Part shown: one piece after another, positions 22,648-23,417 of the stretch
Layout: the number at the start of each line of letters is the position of its first letter
How positions within the stretch are numbered: position 1 is the first letter of the stretch
Assembly (NCBI GenBank): GCA_031549325.1
Contig: JAVBQA010000080.1
Location: forward strand, 1-23,417
Direction: 5' to 3'
DNA length: 23,417 nucleotides
Origin: JAJDGF01 sp031549325
Lineage (GTDB): Bacteria > Bacillota > Clostridia > Christensenellales > Aristaeellaceae
Notes under the pieces: model-generated
Database searches by the model: none
Seen by the model: only the letters and a program-made list of their open reading frames with translations
What the model was told of the DNA's origin: nothing
Made by a program: the position numbers and the translations under genes

Positions 22648-23415
22648 TTGCGCGAGTATAAGGGGATCGATCTGACATTTGACCTGCTGGGCAAGGTAGC
22701 CATCGTCACCGGCGGCGGCAGCGGCATCGGCAGGGAAACCGCCAAGCTGCTGGCGGAAAGGAATGCCCGCGTGGTGATCTTTGATGTGCAGGACGACATT
22801 GAAACCGTGGCAGGCAATATCGGGGCTGGCATCAGGGGTGTGAAGGTCGATGTGGTCAATGTCGCCGAGGCGCAAGGCGCGGTGGACGCCGTCGCCCAGG
22901 AATACGGCGGCATCGACATCCTGCACAACATCGCGGGTCTGGGGCACGGTGAGTTCGCCGAAAACGTCACAGAACAGGATTGGGATCGCTTGATGGCCGT
23001 AAACCTCAAGGGGCTGTTTTTCATGGCGCAAGCCGTGGGTCGCCATATGATTTCATCCAACAGGGGCGGAAAGATCATCAATATGGCGTCACAGGCAGGC
23101 GTTGTAGGCTTGGAGAAGCACGTGCTGTATGGCGCGACCAAGGCCGCTGTGATCAACATCACCAAAACGCTGGCCAACGAGTGGGGCAAGCACGCGATCA
23201 ACGTCAACGCGATCGCCCCCACCGTGGTGCTTACGCCCATGGCCGCAGCCTACTGGAAGGGCGAGGTCGCCGAAGAATTCCTCAAGACCGTGCCCATCGG
23301 CCGGTTCGCGCAGCCCGAGGAAATCGCCGCCATGGCGCTGTATCTCAGCGCGCCCGTGTCCGATATGCTCTCCGGAGAAACCATCGTCATCGACGGCGGA
23401 TTCACCATCCGATAG
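22648..23415 (+). CDS. Short-chain dehydrogenase/reductase (NAD-type)
   Basis: 255 residues from TTG 22648, chosen because GGAGGT lies 7 bases upstream and the fold needs the residues before KVAIVTGG. Classical SDR: cofactor loop TGGGSGIG (21-28), Asp46 at the end of strand 2 (VVIFDVQ), which favours NAD over NADP, NIAG at 94-97 in place of the usual NNAG, and catalytic Asn119, Ser148, Tyr161 and Lys165 (YGATK). The end SGETIVIDGGFTIR is standard. It lies 30 bases after the sugar-binding protein in the same operon, so it probably oxidises the imported sugar, sugar alcohol or lactone precursor as the first catabolic step. The complete gene ends two bases before the window edge; further catabolic genes may follow. 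Confidence 0.94.
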   Translation: MREYKGIDLTFDLLGKVAIVTGGGSGIGRETAKLLAERNARVVIFDVQDDIETVAGNIGAGIRGVKVDVVNVAEAQGAVDAVAQEYGGIDILHNIAGLGHGEFAENVTEQDWDRLMAVNLKGLFFMAQAVGRHMISSNRGGKIINMASQAGVVGLEKHVLYGATKAAVINITKTLANEWGKHAINVNAIAPTVVLTPMAAAYWKGEVAEEFLKTVPIGRFAQPEEIAAMALYLSAPVSDMLSGETIVIDGGFTIR

Positions 23416-23417
23416 GC

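Noticed and set aside
21676..23046. 456-codon antisense frame over the binding protein and dehydrogenase
   Set aside because: It spans two conserved sense genes and their intergenic gap; low-complexity composition and no start signals.
1..23417. CRISPR arrays, tRNA/rRNA genes, phage genes, toxin-antitoxin pairs
   Set aside because: No regularly spaced repeats, no cloverleaf or rRNA-like stretches, and no such protein families were seen on either strand.

Overview
The window looks like a carbohydrate-uptake region from a GC-rich member of the Bacillota, most likely an anaerobic clostridial lineage. The evidence is strong GGAGG-type ribosome sites, several GTG/TTG starts, YesM/YesN-type kinase and AraC-type regulator pairs, a CUT1 sugar importer with no ATPase of its own, and coupled operons with 4-bp ATGA overlaps. 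This is inference from gene style; no rRNA, tRNA or phylogenetic marker is present. One unusual trait is that none of the exported proteins, including both sugar-binding proteins, shows a lipobox cysteine.

Layout. 1-465: the 3' part of a flavodoxin gene, closed by a strong terminator. 543-4610: poorly characterised genes, namely three secreted proteins (a PsbP/DcrB-like fold, a bacterial Ig-like protein, a propeller-like protein) and a stand-alone LuxR-type DNA-binding protein. 4606-4773: a MITE-like imperfect palindrome sitting exactly at the stop codon of the last of these genes. 4896-5425: a deletion scar in which the receiver domain of a response regulator runs out of frame into the last ~55 codons of a MalG-type permease. 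5439-6671: a uroporphyrinogen-decarboxylase-like enzyme, apparently the survivor of that lost operon. 6680-6759: a perfect cre/LacI-type operator match and a terminator.

6850-14690 is locus A: sensor kinase, AraC response regulator, extracellular sugar-binding protein, two CUT1 permeases and a cytoplasmic GH172 (DUF2961) glycosidase. Its logic is to sense a sugar outside, import an oligosaccharide and cleave furanosyl linkages inside. The ATPase must come from elsewhere in the genome.

14738-23415 is locus B, built around a 198-bp divergent promoter region (18936-19133). Rightward runs a ribose-type (CUT2) importer (ATPase, permease, binding protein) followed by an NAD-type short-chain dehydrogenase. 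Leftward runs response regulator, sensor kinase and a 503-aa protein with the tandem-cassette architecture of RbsA in which most catalytic motifs are lost. The kinase has two membrane segments and almost no extracytoplasmic domain, so it cannot plainly bind a sugar itself. The candidate new system is that the catalytically degenerate ABC protein is a signalling subunit that reports the state of the transporter to the kinase. The motif losses are visible in the sequence; the signalling role is inference.
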